Source of the DNA: Brienomyrus brachyistius
Lineage: Eukaryota; Chordata; Actinopteri; Osteoglossiformes; Mormyridae
Direction: 5' to 3'
Assembly (NCBI RefSeq): GCF_023856365.1
Contig: NC_064549.1
Span: 7,891,608-7,955,607 of the forward strand
DNA length: 64,000 nucleotides
Positions 29,220 through 40,091 of this stretch are shown in pieces. Numbering within the stretch: the stretch's first letter is position 1; the number at the start of each line of letters is the position of its first letter. The notes under the pieces were generated by a model. It saw nothing but the letters and a program-made list of their open reading frames with translations. It ran no database searches and was not told the DNA's origin. The position numbers and the translations under genes were made by a program.

Positions 29220-31744
29220 TTAGCCACATCTGCTGTTCATCATCTCGAGGACCGTTTTTAATCCGAGAAGAAACTCCTCTGCTGGTTTTTCGTCATGAAC
29301 CTCACACTGTAGACATTGTTGTCTATCCTTCTGTTACACAAAAAAAGAACAGTTAAAAATTAACATGGATGAAAGTATTGGGACACCTGGCCAATACACC
29401 AACAGGAACTTCCATGACATCCCGTTCTAAATCTATAGGCATGGAGTCGGTTCCCCCTTTGTGGCTATGACAGCTGCCACTCTTCTGGGAAGGCTTTCCA
29501 CAGGATTTTGGAGTGTGTCTGTTGGAATTTTTTAAAAATTAACATTTTTTGCGGCCAGGGGCATAATAATAATAATTTTAATAATAATAATAATTATTAT
29601 TATTTGTTGTTGTAGTTGTTCTTGATGTTATTGATTAATGGAATGGTGATTCGACAGTGTGGCCACACACTTCCAAAGCTGGGAGGTTGGTTTGTGCTCC
29701 AAGTTCAGCATTTTCCATCCCCATGTTTTCATAGGTCACCTGTTTTCATTAGCCAGTTAATGTAAACCAAATGTTACAATTGTCCAATAGGAATGTCACT
29801 TATCTCTCCTCACATTTTACTGGTATCAAATTTGCCTTTATCAGCTGGATGGAAAATTCTGCTTTGCAGAATGCCCCACCCATTTCCTCTCGTAGTTCAA
29901 TAACATACAGTAAGGTCACGTACTATTTGAACAAAAACATTGACTGAATGGAGTTCATGAGGACTGGGTGGAGAAACAATTCACACTAAATGGGTCTTAG
30001 GGTGTGTGTGGGAACATGTGCCCTGCAACAGCCTGTGTAGAAAATCCTCTGCCTTGTGTCATTATTTTCCATTTGCACAAATGGTACATTAGCATCCTTC
30101 TCTTCATCTACCCCTTCTAGCTCTCCATAGCTTGGGGGTCACAGTGCAGGGTCAGCCAACATGCACCTCCCTTGGAGCTGGGGGTTAAGGACCTTGTTCA
30201 AGGGCCCACAGGCAAATGACTGTTCTGATGAGGCTGAGGCTTGAACTGGCAACCTTCTGGTCACAGCACAGAGACTCAGCCCACTGAACCCACTGAGTTG
30301 GGGTTTGGGATCACAGAAACTGTGTATTGCATACTGTAAGTAGGTATGCAAAATGGTATGATAAAGATTTATATTTCTAACTGAAAGACTCACTTCTGTG
30401 TTGACAGACATCAGTCTTTTGGGCAAGTCTTTGAAAAACTTTGGGTCCTGAAAAGCTTGATTTTCCTCAATTTCAAACATTAGCACTTTCACTTCTTCTG
30501 CAAAGCATGTCAATGTGGAATTGGGACATTTCTGCTGAATAAAATGGAATCAGACAAAGCACAATGAATTATTCCATTTTCAAGCACAATACAAAAATGT
30601 GTAGAATGCAACAATAAAGAAATAAAGTGGGAAAAGGTAAATGCAAAAAGTATTATGACATCAGTAAATAGCTTTGGGTTGACCTGGTAGAATAAAATTC
30701 TAGAATTTATTTAGATGGGTACAGTAACAAATATCCATCCATCCATCCATTTTCCAAACCGCTTATCCTACCGGGTCGCAGAGGGTCCGGAGCCTATCCC
30801 GGAAGCAAATATCGTATGAAACAATTCAAAGATAAAAAAAAATGTTGACATTTCAATAATGAAGAGCAATGAATACGACACAAGTTTACGCTTGTCATGT
30901 ATGTGGTTATCGGTTGTGATATCCTGGCCTACTACTGAAAATAAAAAGCTAAATCTCAGTTTTAAAAAAGGTTAGCAAAAAGTTATCTACAGAAGGGGCG
31001 GCATGGTGGCGCAGTGGTTAGCGCTGCTGCCTCATAGCAAAAGGGTCCTGGGTTTGGTTTTGGGTCCTTTCTGTGTGGAGAGCGCATTACCGTATCCGTG
31101 TGGGTTTTTGCCAGGGACTCTGGTTTCCAATAGCATGCAGGATAGGATGATTGGTGAGTCTAAGTTGCCTCTGTAGTTGTGTACATGTGCACTCTGTGGT
31201 GTGTTGGCAACTGCCCAGGGTTGGTTTCTGCCTGCACTCATTGTTCCCAGGATAGGCTCCGGTCCCCCCGTCACCCCAGTTTCAGATAATGGATGGATGG
31301 AATCTGCGATAAGAAAGTGACTCACCTCATAGCTTGTCAAACTTGGTGTGTACAGTATGCATCCAAAGGTGTCCTGATGATAAGAAAATGCACACACCCC
31401 TCTGCTTAGAAAACACTGCTCGGACTTCAGCACTTTACTGGTTGCGATGAATTTTACATTATAGCCCGTTATGGAAAAAATTGGAAATGCATAGTACAAA
31501 AAACAGAGACCTGAAAATCGTATAATTTGTGACATATAAATAAATCACCACCTTCTCTTACCATTCCGCGGACAGCAATCAAGTAATCCTCCACCACTTC
31601 AATTATTTCTGCGCTGCACTGCGGGGTGACTTCAGCTATTCTTGTCCACATAGTAATCAAACCCAGCAAAGCCAATGTGTTGCTGAGGGAGCAGGTGGAC
31701 AGGTCTATCCTTCGTTCCTCTGGCATGGCACAGCCCTCGGTCAT
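29220..31744 (-). CDS. il15l: IL-15-family cytokine, probably interleukin-15-like
   Basis: Secreted four-helix cytokine. Exons on the minus strand: 31562-31744, 31326-31373, 30394-30534, 29220-29330 (61+16+47+36 codons plus stop, 160 residues), all introns phase 0 as in IL-15. Seen: a hydrophobic segment LSNTLALLGLITMW as possible signal; helix A after it (CSAEIIEVVEDYLIAV); the ILYTPS motif matching LYTES/LYTPS of IL-15; CPNSTLTCFAEEVKVLMFEI matching IL-15 C-x6-CF..EL.V, the IL-15R-alpha contact region; and CLQCE...EEFLLGLKTVLEMM matching IL-15 CKECE...EFLQSFVHIVQM. Both IL-15 disulphide pairs are thus kept. An extra cysteine in helix A (PQC) and one before ILYTP (FGC) point to the IL-15L branch rather than IL-15. 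Its place between supt5h and plekhg2 also differs from il15. The 5' end may include further exons. Confidence 0.8.
29364..29525 (-). mobile_element. Tc1-like fragment in the last il15l intron
   Basis: Matches the first about 160 bases of the element at 27683-28290 (AGTATTGGGACACCTGGCC, then CATGACATCCCGTTCTAAAT). One end only, no transposase. Confidence 0.8.
29566..29606. repeat. AAT/ATT microsatellite
   Basis: Run of ataataata passing into attattatt, forming an A/T-only palindrome in the last il15l intron. Confidence 0.8.
30120..30310 (-). repeat. Diverged SINE-like repeat in an il15l intron
   Basis: Contains gagctgggggttaaggaccttgttcaagggccca and a later aaccttctggtcacag, phrases common in fish tRNA-derived repeats. 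A related piece is at 34395-34510 in the opposite orientation. Ends not defined. Confidence 0.45.
30732..30806 (-). repeat. SINE 3' tail fragment
   Basis: ccatccatccattttccaaaccgcttatcctaccgggtcgcag... is the complement of the 3' tail of the SINE at 35338-35679, truncated at 75 bases. Confidence 0.75.
30995..31302 (+). repeat. tRNA-derived SINE in an il15l intron
   Basis: Starts ggggcggcatggtggcgcag and continues gtggttagcgctgctgcctc, a box-A-like head. A diverged box B (cctgggtttggtt) follows. It ends in ggatggatgga. It differs from the supt5h-side copies enough to be an older or sister family. Not a functional tRNA gene. Confidence 0.7.
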
Positions 31745-31756
31745 TTGCAGAAAAGT

Positions 31757-31762
31757 TTACAT
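31757..31762 (-). promoter_or_regulatory. Minimal start-stop uORF before il15l
   Basis: On the minus strand ATGTAA, a start codon directly followed by a stop, lies 12 bases upstream of the il15l start at 31744. No AG acceptor lies between the two, so if the exon extends this far both are in one transcript. A start-stop element can stall ribosomes and lower output; mammalian IL15 is known to be held back by upstream AUGs. Confidence 0.35.
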
Positions 31763-32236
31763 GGTCTTGTAGGGCTCGTCAGACAAACATTTACTGGAAT
31801 CAAGAAACCAGTGCATATTGCCCAGGATAACTTTGAAAATGCTATGTCTGAGAACCAGAAGGGTGCACCATCGTGGGTAGTAGTTCAATAAGTTCAGCAC
31901 CCCTCCATTCACACGTCAGCCCTTTTCTTCCTGCAGAGGAATACAATTTTTAAAAAGTTCAGACACTTATAGGTCTACTTCATCACGCACGAAATGAGGA
32001 GAACTGTTTACAAATTTTCTGTCTGGCTGTGTGATTTTCCGTAGGGTATTCCTTTGGCTTCCCCCTACAGTTTAAATGCCTGAATATCCAGGAAGGCAAG
32101 GGAACACCCTAGGCAGGACGCCAAACCTGAATGTTCTACGAATGAATTTAAAAAGGCAATATGAAGGTGCAGTTAATGTACAGCCTGACAGAATATTCAC
32201 TGTGAGTGAGAAAATTCCTCCATAGATTTTGGAAAT

Positions 32237-32345
32237 GGGGAAATAATAAAGTTCAATGTAATCTTGTATTATCTTGTTATTACGTTGTTATTAAGTTGGG
32301 GAAATAATAAAGTTCAATGTAATCTTGTATTATCTTGTTATTACG
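32237..32345. repeat. Direct repeat with 61-base period
   Basis: ggggaaataataaagttcaa...cttgttattacg occurs twice, starting at 32237 and 32298, nearly identical over 48 bases. AT-rich local duplication. Confidence 0.85.
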
Positions 32346-32654
32346 ATAAAAGTCGGTCTAAGCTATCTGTAGTCAACCGGCTGTGCTGTTTAATACATGA
32401 CCTCATATTTTATATTTCACTTTTTCAGTCTTTATACTTTGTTTAATTTTCACAAAATTCAAAAAAATAATAATACCCGAGCTCTTAATCCTTAATCCGC
32501 TGGGGGTCATGCTTTGCCATCGTGGGGAAGAACCACTGGCAAAGGAAAACATCACATATGGCCAGATAAAATGGCACCAACATAAGAGTAAATTAAAAGA
32601 ACCTAAAATAAACTGTAAGTAAAGCACCAGTATGTAGATAGGTTTCGAATCTTT

Positions 32655-32992
32655 CCATATCCAGTCATCGATCTTCCAGCCATTTACTCTGGAGAGGGGG
32701 AGGAGGGTTGAAACCTATCCTAGGGGGACACATGTACACACTCACACACTGTGGGCATGTTAGAAATGCCAGGTAGCCCAGGAATACAGATACTGAGTGC
32801 GGGCAGGATGCGAACCTGCACAGTGAAGGATCCTGTCAAGTTCTAGACAGGAAGTTGGCCACAGCGGTACCCTCTTTATGTTCTGACTTAGCAAACTCCG
32901 GTCAACAACTTTTTCCACTGCCACCGCCCCCACAACAACTTTTGTGTGTGAAGCACAAGTACTATCCAATAAGCCACTGCGCCTCCCATCTT
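32655..32992 (-). repeat. Diverged tRNA-derived SINE
   Basis: Runs from a tail-like ccatttactctggagaggggg through gaaacctatcctaggggg and cacacactgtgggcatgtta to caataagccactgcgcctccc, which is the complement of a SINE head. Diverged and older than the copy at 35338. Confidence 0.55.
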
Positions 32993-33827
32993 CAACAAAT
33001 CCACTTCCTCTAACACAAAATTAACACATATCTATAAAACACTATTATAGATCTTTCTAAAAGTATCCTAGTGGTGTTTCCAGTCATCCTCCTCCTTCTT
33101 AGAGTCAGCAAATCTTATTTATCATTATTTTCCAACCTCTTGGCAAGACTAAATCTGCTATTTGTCTAAAGAACATAAAGCTCAAAAGAGGTTTCCAGAA
33201 CATAGTTATTCTAATCAGATTCATAGTGGCGTAAACGATAATGCAGATTATTAAGAAAGACCTCAGCCGTGTCCTGGATAAGAGTTATAACAGTGGACGG
33301 ATAGAAGAAATGTAAGAGAGATTTAGGAAAGATTTAGGAAAAAGGTCAATGTTTTTTATATATATTAAGGCATCCTGTGAATTCAAAAGATAATTTAATG
33401 GCTACTGAACAAAGAAAAATCAAACTACTTATTTGATTACTTATTTGACAGGCAGATATTGTAAGCCTGTTAAATGTAGAAGTTATATAGAAGTTATATG
33501 TATAATATGAAAGTTCATAAGATGCATTCGGTCTCCTTCATAAGCACTTGCAGAATACTTGTGTCACTGAACTGAACTGGAAGACAATTGTTAATAAATA
33601 CTTGACCCAAAATGACTGGAGGAATGCAGAAGATCAACAAACTATGCAAAATTGCCTGTTTCCTTCCTGCAAACAGAGTAGTGGGAAGATGTTTGCCAGT
33701 CACATCCACCACTACATTCCATACAGTTTGCTGTCTGTATCCAAATTGTTCATTAAAATTATTCCGATTTCAGTGAAACTTCATTCATTTCTGCAAAAGA
33801 CTAACTTAAATTTCACTTTTAGGTTTT
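32993..33827. other. Intergenic, nothing recognised
   Basis: AT-rich. No conserved exon or repeat seen. A 120-codon plus ORF at 33548-33910 runs into the next SINE and is not gene-like. Confidence 0.5.
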
Positions 33828-34187
33828 CCATCCATCCATCCATTTTCCAAACCACTTATCCTACTGGGTCGCAGGGGGTCCGGAGCCTATCCCGGGAGCA
33901 ACGGGCATGAGGCAGGGAACAACCCAGGATGGGGGGCCAGCCCATTGCAGGGCACACTCACACACACCATTCACTCTCACATGCACACCTACAGGCAATT
34001 TAGCAAGTCCAATTAGCCTCAGCATGTTTTTGGACTGTGGGGGGAAACCGGAGTACCCGGAGGAAACCCCACGACGGCATGGGGAGAACATGCAAACTCC
34101 ACACACATGTGACTCAGGCGGAGACTCGAACCCGGGTCCCAGAGGTGTGAGGCGACAGTGCTAACCACTGCACCACCATGCCGCCCC
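33828..34187 (-). repeat. Full-length tRNA-derived SINE
   Basis: Complement of GGGCGGCATGGTGGTGCAG...GGTTAGCACTGTCGCC (box A) and GACCCGGGTTCGAGTCTCC (box B), then the shared body with GTTTGCATGTTCTCC and CAGTCCAAAAACATGC, then the tail GGAAAATGGATGGATGGA. About 360 bases. The layout is that of fish SINEs of the V-SINE/Mermaid kind; the name was not checked. Confidence 0.85.
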
Positions 34188-34394
34188 TCTTTTGGATTTT
34201 ATGAAAGAAAAATATTTCTCAATTTAATGAAGTGAATCACTTGTATTTAGAAAATGATTTCGGAAAGAAGGCCAATAAAATACCTTGATAATATTTCATT
34301 TGATTCCAGCTTAACTGAAAACCATTTTCGAGAAATTCTGGAGCTTTTTCCAGACCCGCGGCCTTAAAAGTGCCTCTGCATCTCCGGCAGCGCA

Positions 34395-34510
34395 TGGCTC
34401 TGTGTCTGTGATCGGAGCGTTGACAGTTTGAGCCCCAGCCTCGGCAGAATAGCCAAGTCTGTAGGCTCATTTCCAAGGCCCTTAACCCCCAGCTCCATGG
34501 GGCTCTACTA
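34395..34510 (+). repeat. SINE-like fragment
   Basis: Holds gccccagcctcggcagaata and ccaaggcccttaacccccagctccatgg, the complement of phrases in the repeat at 30120-30310. Confidence 0.45.
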
Positions 34511-35323
34511 CCTTCTCTGCCAAGTTTGCTTTCACCTACATATGTGCCCGTGTATCACGGAGAGCATGATGGGGTAGCTGAGAAGAGGATTTCAACAAAG
34601 TGTCATTATTATTAACACTCCCTAACCTCTCCACTGAATGTCTGTCCTGTCATCACCTTTATTCTGATAGTCTCTTCATGGAGAGTAAAGGAACAAAAAT
34701 TACAAATGTAATGCAAAGATAAGGGGCCCGATTTTATGCCAGCGGAAAGCATCAGGCGAAGTGGTTTTGCTAGTTTTCTACCAGCGCATTCCTCCTCTTC
34801 ATGCCAAGCATGAACGGTGTCAAAATAACAAACGTGTTTCCCCCCTGTTGGGAGTGGTATTTTCAAAACGAGCTTTGGCCGTGTGCATCGTTAGCAGGTT
34901 GATTTTTTTAAGGCAGTGAAATTAGATCACACTTGACCAACAAAAACCGCGTCTAAAGTCAGTGGTACGTGATTAAATGATATTTAAGCCGTGAATTTTA
35001 AAAATATGCAGATGCACGACGCTCATTACTCAGGTACGAAACCATCCAAGCAATGCGCCACAGCCCAAGTGCCCCTGCCTTTTAAAGGTGAAGTAACATG
35101 TCATTCTAATTAGTTTATGACATGTTATGCCTAAAACACACCTCTAAATAATTAAGAGACAGAAAGACAGAAATTTCTTGGCAGAAAGTCTGTTTTTTTC
35201 ACCGTCAAGATAGCAAAATGGATTTGGACATAAACGTCCATAGTCACGCCTAGTGCTTTACGCTTTGCGTTAGTCAAAATACAGCACAAGAGCTTTGTAG
35301 TAATTAATTCAAAATCAATATTT
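34511..35323. other. Intergenic, nothing recognised
   Basis: No exon, RNA gene or clear repeat found on either strand. Confidence 0.5.
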
Positions 35324-35337
35324 ATATTTTTCATTGT

Positions 35338-35679
35338 GGTGCAGTGGTTAGCACTGTCGCCTCACACCTCTGGGACCCGGGTTCGAGTCTCCGCCTGGGT
35401 CACATGTGTGCGGAGTTTGCATGTTCTTCCTGTGTCGTCGTGGGGTTTCCTCCGGGTACTCCAGTTTCCCCCCACAGTCCAAAAACATGCTGAGGCTAAT
35501 TGGAGTTACTAAATTGCCCGTAGGTGTGCATGTGTGAGTGAATGGTGTGTGAGTGTGCCCTGCGATGGGCTGGCCCCCCATCCTGGGTTGTTCCCTGCCT
35601 CGTGCCCATTGATTCCGGGATAGGCTCCGGACCCCCCGCGACCCAATAGGATAAGCGGTTTTGGAAAATGGATGGATGG
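35338..35679 (+). repeat. Young SINE with perfect target-site duplication
   Basis: Head GGTGCAGTGGTTAGCACTGT (box A), box B GACCCGGGTTCGAGTCTCC, tail GGATGGATGGA. The 14-base sequence atatttttcattgt stands on both sides (35324-35337 and 35680-35693) without a mismatch, the mark of LINE-driven insertion. The first bases of the head are missing, so it is slightly 5'-truncated. Confidence 0.9.
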
Positions 35680-35779
35680 ATATTTTTCATTGTAAAATCT
35701 GCCCTGTTTCCCACACCAATGATGATGGAAAAACAAATCAGTATGGAAGTGGTCTTGTGGATTGTATCCTTGATTCCTA

Positions 35780-35985
35780 ATTTCAGCATTGGCTGTGTGG
35801 AGTCTGTGTGTTGGATGTTTTCCTTCTACAATCCGAAAAACTAGTATTTGGATGATCTGGAATCTTTATATTGCAGTGACGATGTTCCCGGTGATTGACC
35901 GGCATCTTTTTCCTGAGTTTCTTGGGCTAGACTGTAGGCTCACCACCACCCAGAAATGGCTTATGGAAAATGAATGATGATGAAA
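35780..35985 (+). repeat. Heavily diverged SINE-like sequence
   Basis: Holds eroded matches to the SINE body (gtgtggagtctgtgtgttgg, tacaatccgaaaaact) and ends near gaaaatgaatgatga, similar to an eroded tail. Confidence 0.3.
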
Positions 35986-36207
35986 TCCCCGTGAATGAGC
36001 TGTGCTAGTCGGAATATTTCATTATCATATGGGTCAATGTCAATACAGAGGATTATTCAATTGGACTTTTTCTAAACCTTTGTCTGATTAGCTTCTGTGC
36101 CTTTCAGTGTCTAGAGTGACAATCCCTTTGTATCTTGCTTACCCTTTCCACTCCAATTATTACTCCCTATTAGTATCCACAGTCGATAAGTAATATAGTC
36201 AGAACAT

Positions 36208-36413
36208 AAACTTAGTCCGCATGCTCTCCCTGCGTTTGTGTGGACTGATGCTGGGGGCTCTGGTTTCTTCCCACGGTCCAAAAGTTTTCAGAACAGTTTG
36301 ATTAAGAAGTTTAAAATGGCCATGTGCATGCACCCATGGCCGCTTGTTTCTGGGATAGGCTCCAGTTGTCCTGACAACCCCAGTTGGGATTAAGCAGTTA
36401 TGGATGGATGGGA
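36208..36413 (+). repeat. Diverged SINE, 3' half
   Basis: catgctctccctgcgtttgtg, ttcttcccacggtccaaaag, gataggctccagttgtcctg and a final atggatggatggg follow the order of the SINE body and tail. Confidence 0.6.
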
Positions 36414-36829
36414 CAGAATGGAAAGATATCCAGACATCCTCCTGTGAAAGATTTGAAACTAAACACTGGCAGCTGAAGGATTCAAATAGCAGATCCATAG
36501 TTCTTGGCAGCCTCTGCAGCTCAAACACTTGTACAATTGAAAATAGTGCTGGCTTGACAACTGACTGGTAATGTGCATCTGACACTTTCCAACTGCTGTA
36601 ATACTCTTGGATTTTGGAAGAGATTTGTGAGTTGGAGAGAGGAATAGAAATTTTTACTATCATCAGCGGAACAGATTCCAGATTTGGAGAAGTAAGACCA
36701 GACTGGATGCAAGACTATAGTTGCAATACTTACTTAGCAAGAGTGAAAGCTGAAAGCTGAAATTACTATCATTCTGTCTGAATTATAAGACCAGCCTATA
36801 TAAGAAGAGCAGAAGTGCTCGAGTTCATT

Positions 36830-37440
36830 GTCTTTTTTTGTGTTAGCAATGGTTACCTCCAAGTAAGCACACGCAGCCATTATCTCTGCATTAAAGTGGC
36901 CTCACGTGCAAGGAAACTTCCACTAAGAATATGACACCTGAAAGAAACCATTTACCGGATCATCAAGAACTTCAAGGTGAGAGGTTCAGTTAGGGTAAGG
37001 AAGGCTTCAGGACAGAATTGTGTTACTACCAGTGCAGAGCTTGTTCAACATTGGCAGCAGGTAAGTGTGAGTTCATCTGCACGCACAGTGAGCCAAAGAC
37101 TTTTGGACAATGGCCTGGTGTCAAGAAGGGCAGCAAAGAGGCCACTTCTTTCCATGAGAAACATCAAGTACGAATCCTAATTCTGCAGGAAGTACAAGGA
37201 TTGGATAGCAGAAGATTGGTGCAGAGTAATTTTCCCAGATGATGCCCCCTTCTGACTGTTGGGGACGTCTGGAAAATCGATGGTCTGAAGAATCTTCCAG
37301 CATGTTGGAGCACTTATGTCACCACTTGGCTCAGAGATCGTAACACTGAAAATTTAGATCCGTGGCTAGGAAACAAATCTTAATCCTATTGAGAAGCTGT
37401 GGTCAATCCTCAAAAAGCAGGGGGGGGGGGGAATATATTG
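36830..37440 (+). pseudogene. Degenerate Tc1-like transposase
   Basis: Plus-strand fragments in order: KETIYRIIKNFKVRGSVRV (helix-turn-helix end), then SARTVSQRLLDNGLVSRRAA and KRPLLSMRNIK, then a WIAEDWCRVIFSDDAPF-like piece, where SDD stands for the catalytic SDE, and finally NPIEKLWSILKKQ. Stops and frameshifts separate them. Second, independent Tc1 lineage in the window, unlike those at 23851 and 27683. Confidence 0.8.
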
Positions 37441-37777
37441 CAGAAGCCTAGAAATTGTAATCAGCTCTGAGCTTTAACATGGCAAGTACGGATCACCGTA
37501 TTCACTCGATTTGATGTATTTGCCAATGAGAGCCTTTCAAATTTACGAAATGTTTATAATTGTTCTTCAATATACCGTATAAACGTAAAAAACAAAAATC
37601 TCAAAATGCCGGCACAGCAAAATTGCCAAAACACAATTTTTGCGCCACTGTCAAAACGTTTGGCTACGATGGTACATAATTCTTTGTCTGTACTTTTCAT
37701 GTAGTGCTAGAACTTTACATACCGCACAGCATCTAGCCTAATAAAGTCACGTAACAGAAAAACTAGTATATGCAGGG

Positions 37778-38370
37778 TGTACACTGATCAGCCACAACAT
37801 CATAACCACTGACAGGTGAAGTTAAGAATATTGATTATCTCCTTACAAGTCGTGGCACGGTGTTGTAGTGGGTAACACTGTTGCCTTTCTGGGATCAAGG
37901 TTCGATTCTAACCCATGGCTCCATGTGTGCGGAGTTTGCATGCTCTCCCCAAGTCGTCATGGGGTTTCCTCTAGGTACTCTGGTCCCCCCCCCCCCCCCC
38001 ACAGTCCAAAAACATGCTGAGGTTAATTAGAGTTACCAAACTGCCTGTAGGTGTGCATGTGTGAGTGTGCCCTGCGATTGGTTTGCACCCAGTTTAAGGT
38101 GTTGACTTGACCTACAGATTTCCCACATCTCACTCCAATCATCTGTGGGATGTGCTGCACAAACAAGTCTGATCCATGGAGGCCTCAGCTCGCAACTTAC
38201 AGGATTTAAAGGATCTGCTGCTAACATCCTGGTGCCAGATTCCACAGGACACCTTCAGGGGTCTTGTAGAGTCTATGCCTAAGTGGGTCAGAGCTGTCTT
38301 GTCAGCACTAGGTGAACCCCTACACAATATTATGCAGGTAGTTTTAATGTTATGGCTGATCTGTGTATAT
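37778..38370 (+). mobile_element. Tc1/mariner-like element with a nested SINE
   Basis: Left end ACACTGATCAGCCACAACAT, right end TTAATGTTATGGCTGATCTGTGT, its complement with a few changes. The remaining coding part reads NLQDLKDLLLTSWCQIPQ and FRGLVESMPKWVRAVLSA, a transposase C-terminus. A SINE at about 37852-38092 interrupts the left part. TA-rich flanks fit a TA target. Confidence 0.75.
37852..38092 (+). repeat. SINE nested in the Tc1-like element
   Basis: tggcacggtgttgtagtggg (eroded box A), aaggttcgattctaac (box B), then gtttgcatgctctccc, a poly(C) run at 37987-38000, and acagtccaaaaacatgctga. Missing its tail. Confidence 0.75.
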
Positions 38371-38413
38371 ATGTATGTTATATGTATATATGCTGATTCA
38401 AACATACACATTC

Positions 38414-38723
38414 TGTCATGCCCGGCTCGTCCGCTCCTCGTGTGTGCCACGCCCCCTGATTACCCACGTGTGCTTCCCTGATCGTCTCCAGCTTTGTCCA
38501 CTTACTTTGATTAGTCCCGTCCTATTTAAGTCCATGATGTCAATGTCAGTGCTCGTTTTTCCGTCCTGCCCTCAGAATAAACCCCGTTGTTCCCCGAATT
38601 CTGCCTGCCTTCTGCCTGCCTTCTGCCTGCCTTCTGCCTGCCTTCTTGCTCCTTGCTTGCGCGCTCGCCTGCCTGTGCGATCACCCGTTCGCCCAGCGAT
38701 CGCAACCAGCACGTAACGTGACA
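38414..38723 (+). mobile_element. Solo LTR-like element
   Basis: Starts TGTCATGCCCGGCTCGTCCG and ends AACGTGACA, so it has TG...CA ends with short inverted repeats. It contains CTATTTAAG as a TATA-like box and AATAAAC about 140 bases before the end. This layout fits a solo LTR. A tandem array of ctgcctgcctt units lies inside at about 38600-38645. No internal genes adjoin it. Confidence 0.5.
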
Positions 38724-38919
38724 CATACACTGTCACGCAACAATAAATAACATATAGCGAGCATATGCTTGGACAATAGGAAAATGAACTGGTGCAGGAT
38801 TAATCATGCAAACCTCATATGAAATCTTACAATTTGCTGGGAAGCAAACAGCATGCATTCACTACTTTGCTGTAAACGTGATGAGTTTTCCTTTTTTTTT
38901 ATACCGGCGACCTGTCATG

Positions 38920-40091
38920 TACGACGGAGATTTGGGGCCACTACTAATAAAAATATAAAACCTCGAGAATAAAGTCGGAACTTTCAAGATTCAAGTTGTA
39001 ATTTGCCAGAATAAAGTCATAATTGCATCCACTTAAAGGAAAAATAAGGAGAAACCTGACCCCTGACAACTATCAATATGTATAAAATGGAGTACATGCA
39101 CACTCCATAGGACATGCCAGCCTCGTTTTGTTTCACAGCTATTAACCCTTTAGTACGTTGCCCCAATGGCATATAATATGCATACAATGTATTGATTAAT
39201 AACTGTTAGAGAGAAAGTGACCCTGATAATCCAAGGGCTGTGCATTGTCCCACAGGATCCCCTGCTCAAGGCACACTTCATAGGACACGGCTCTCCCATT
39301 TCGTTTTAGAGCTATTAACCCCTTAGTGTGTCGCCCCATTGCACTTTAAGTGGATGCAATATAATAATAACTATTACAGACGAAAATAATCTGAAAATCC
39401 AAGGGCTGTGCATTGTTCCCTGTAGTCCACTGATCAAAGCACATTTCATTAGTTGTGCCTGTCTTGTCTAGTTTTAAAATTATTAACACATTCATGTATT
39501 GTCCCATTGCACATTATACGGATACATTCGAACATTCAAAACTTAATTGAAAATTCGTACGTGCAGTAAAGCAATCTGGGAAGCAAAGGAGTGTGCAACC
39601 TCGCCATGAGCCCAAAATGCTAAACCACCCTGTCATTACAGCTGAAAGGACCTATTACATTAACTATTAACATGATTTTGCCCAAATCACGAAATGGTTT
39701 GGAGCGCAAAAATAATCGGTGTGCATCGTTGTCCGTGTACTGGACACCACAATTCTGTCATTAAAAACTCATTTTGCCACGTAAAGTTCTTACACGTTTT
39801 TGAACCTTTTCGCGTAGTTTTGAATGACTTAATTCTTGAAACATTGCAGGTTTTTTCCCGTAATTTTATGACTTTATTCTCGAATTATTATGACTTTATT
39901 TTAACAAATTACGAATTTATTCTAGAATGATATAATTTTTTTTCTCGTAACTTTGACTTTTTTTCACTTTATTCTCGAATTATTATTAGTTTACTCTGGC
40001 AAATTACAATTTTAATCTTGAAAGTTCCGACTTCATTCTCGAGGTTTTATATTTTTATTTTTATTAATACTGGCCCTAAAACTCCGTCGTA
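38920..40091. mobile_element. 1.17-kb TIR element with internal tandem repeats
   Basis: Starts TACGACGGAGATTTGGGGCC and ends with the complement of TACGACGGAGTTTTAGGGCC. The inverted arms extend over about 110 bases with conserved AAAACCTCGAGAAT and GAAAGTTCCGAC-type pieces. Between them at least three diverged units of about 170-185 bases repeat in tandem (AATCCAAGGGCTGTGCATTG occurs at about 39218 and 39394; AGCTATTAACCC at about 39138 and 39311). No transposase. A non-autonomous DNA transposon; family not recognised. Confidence 0.75.

Noticed and set aside
33828..34187. tRNA gene from box A and box B matches
   Set aside because: The boxes belong to a SINE; no cloverleaf with acceptor stem was found. 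The same holds for 30995, 35338, 37852 and 58970.
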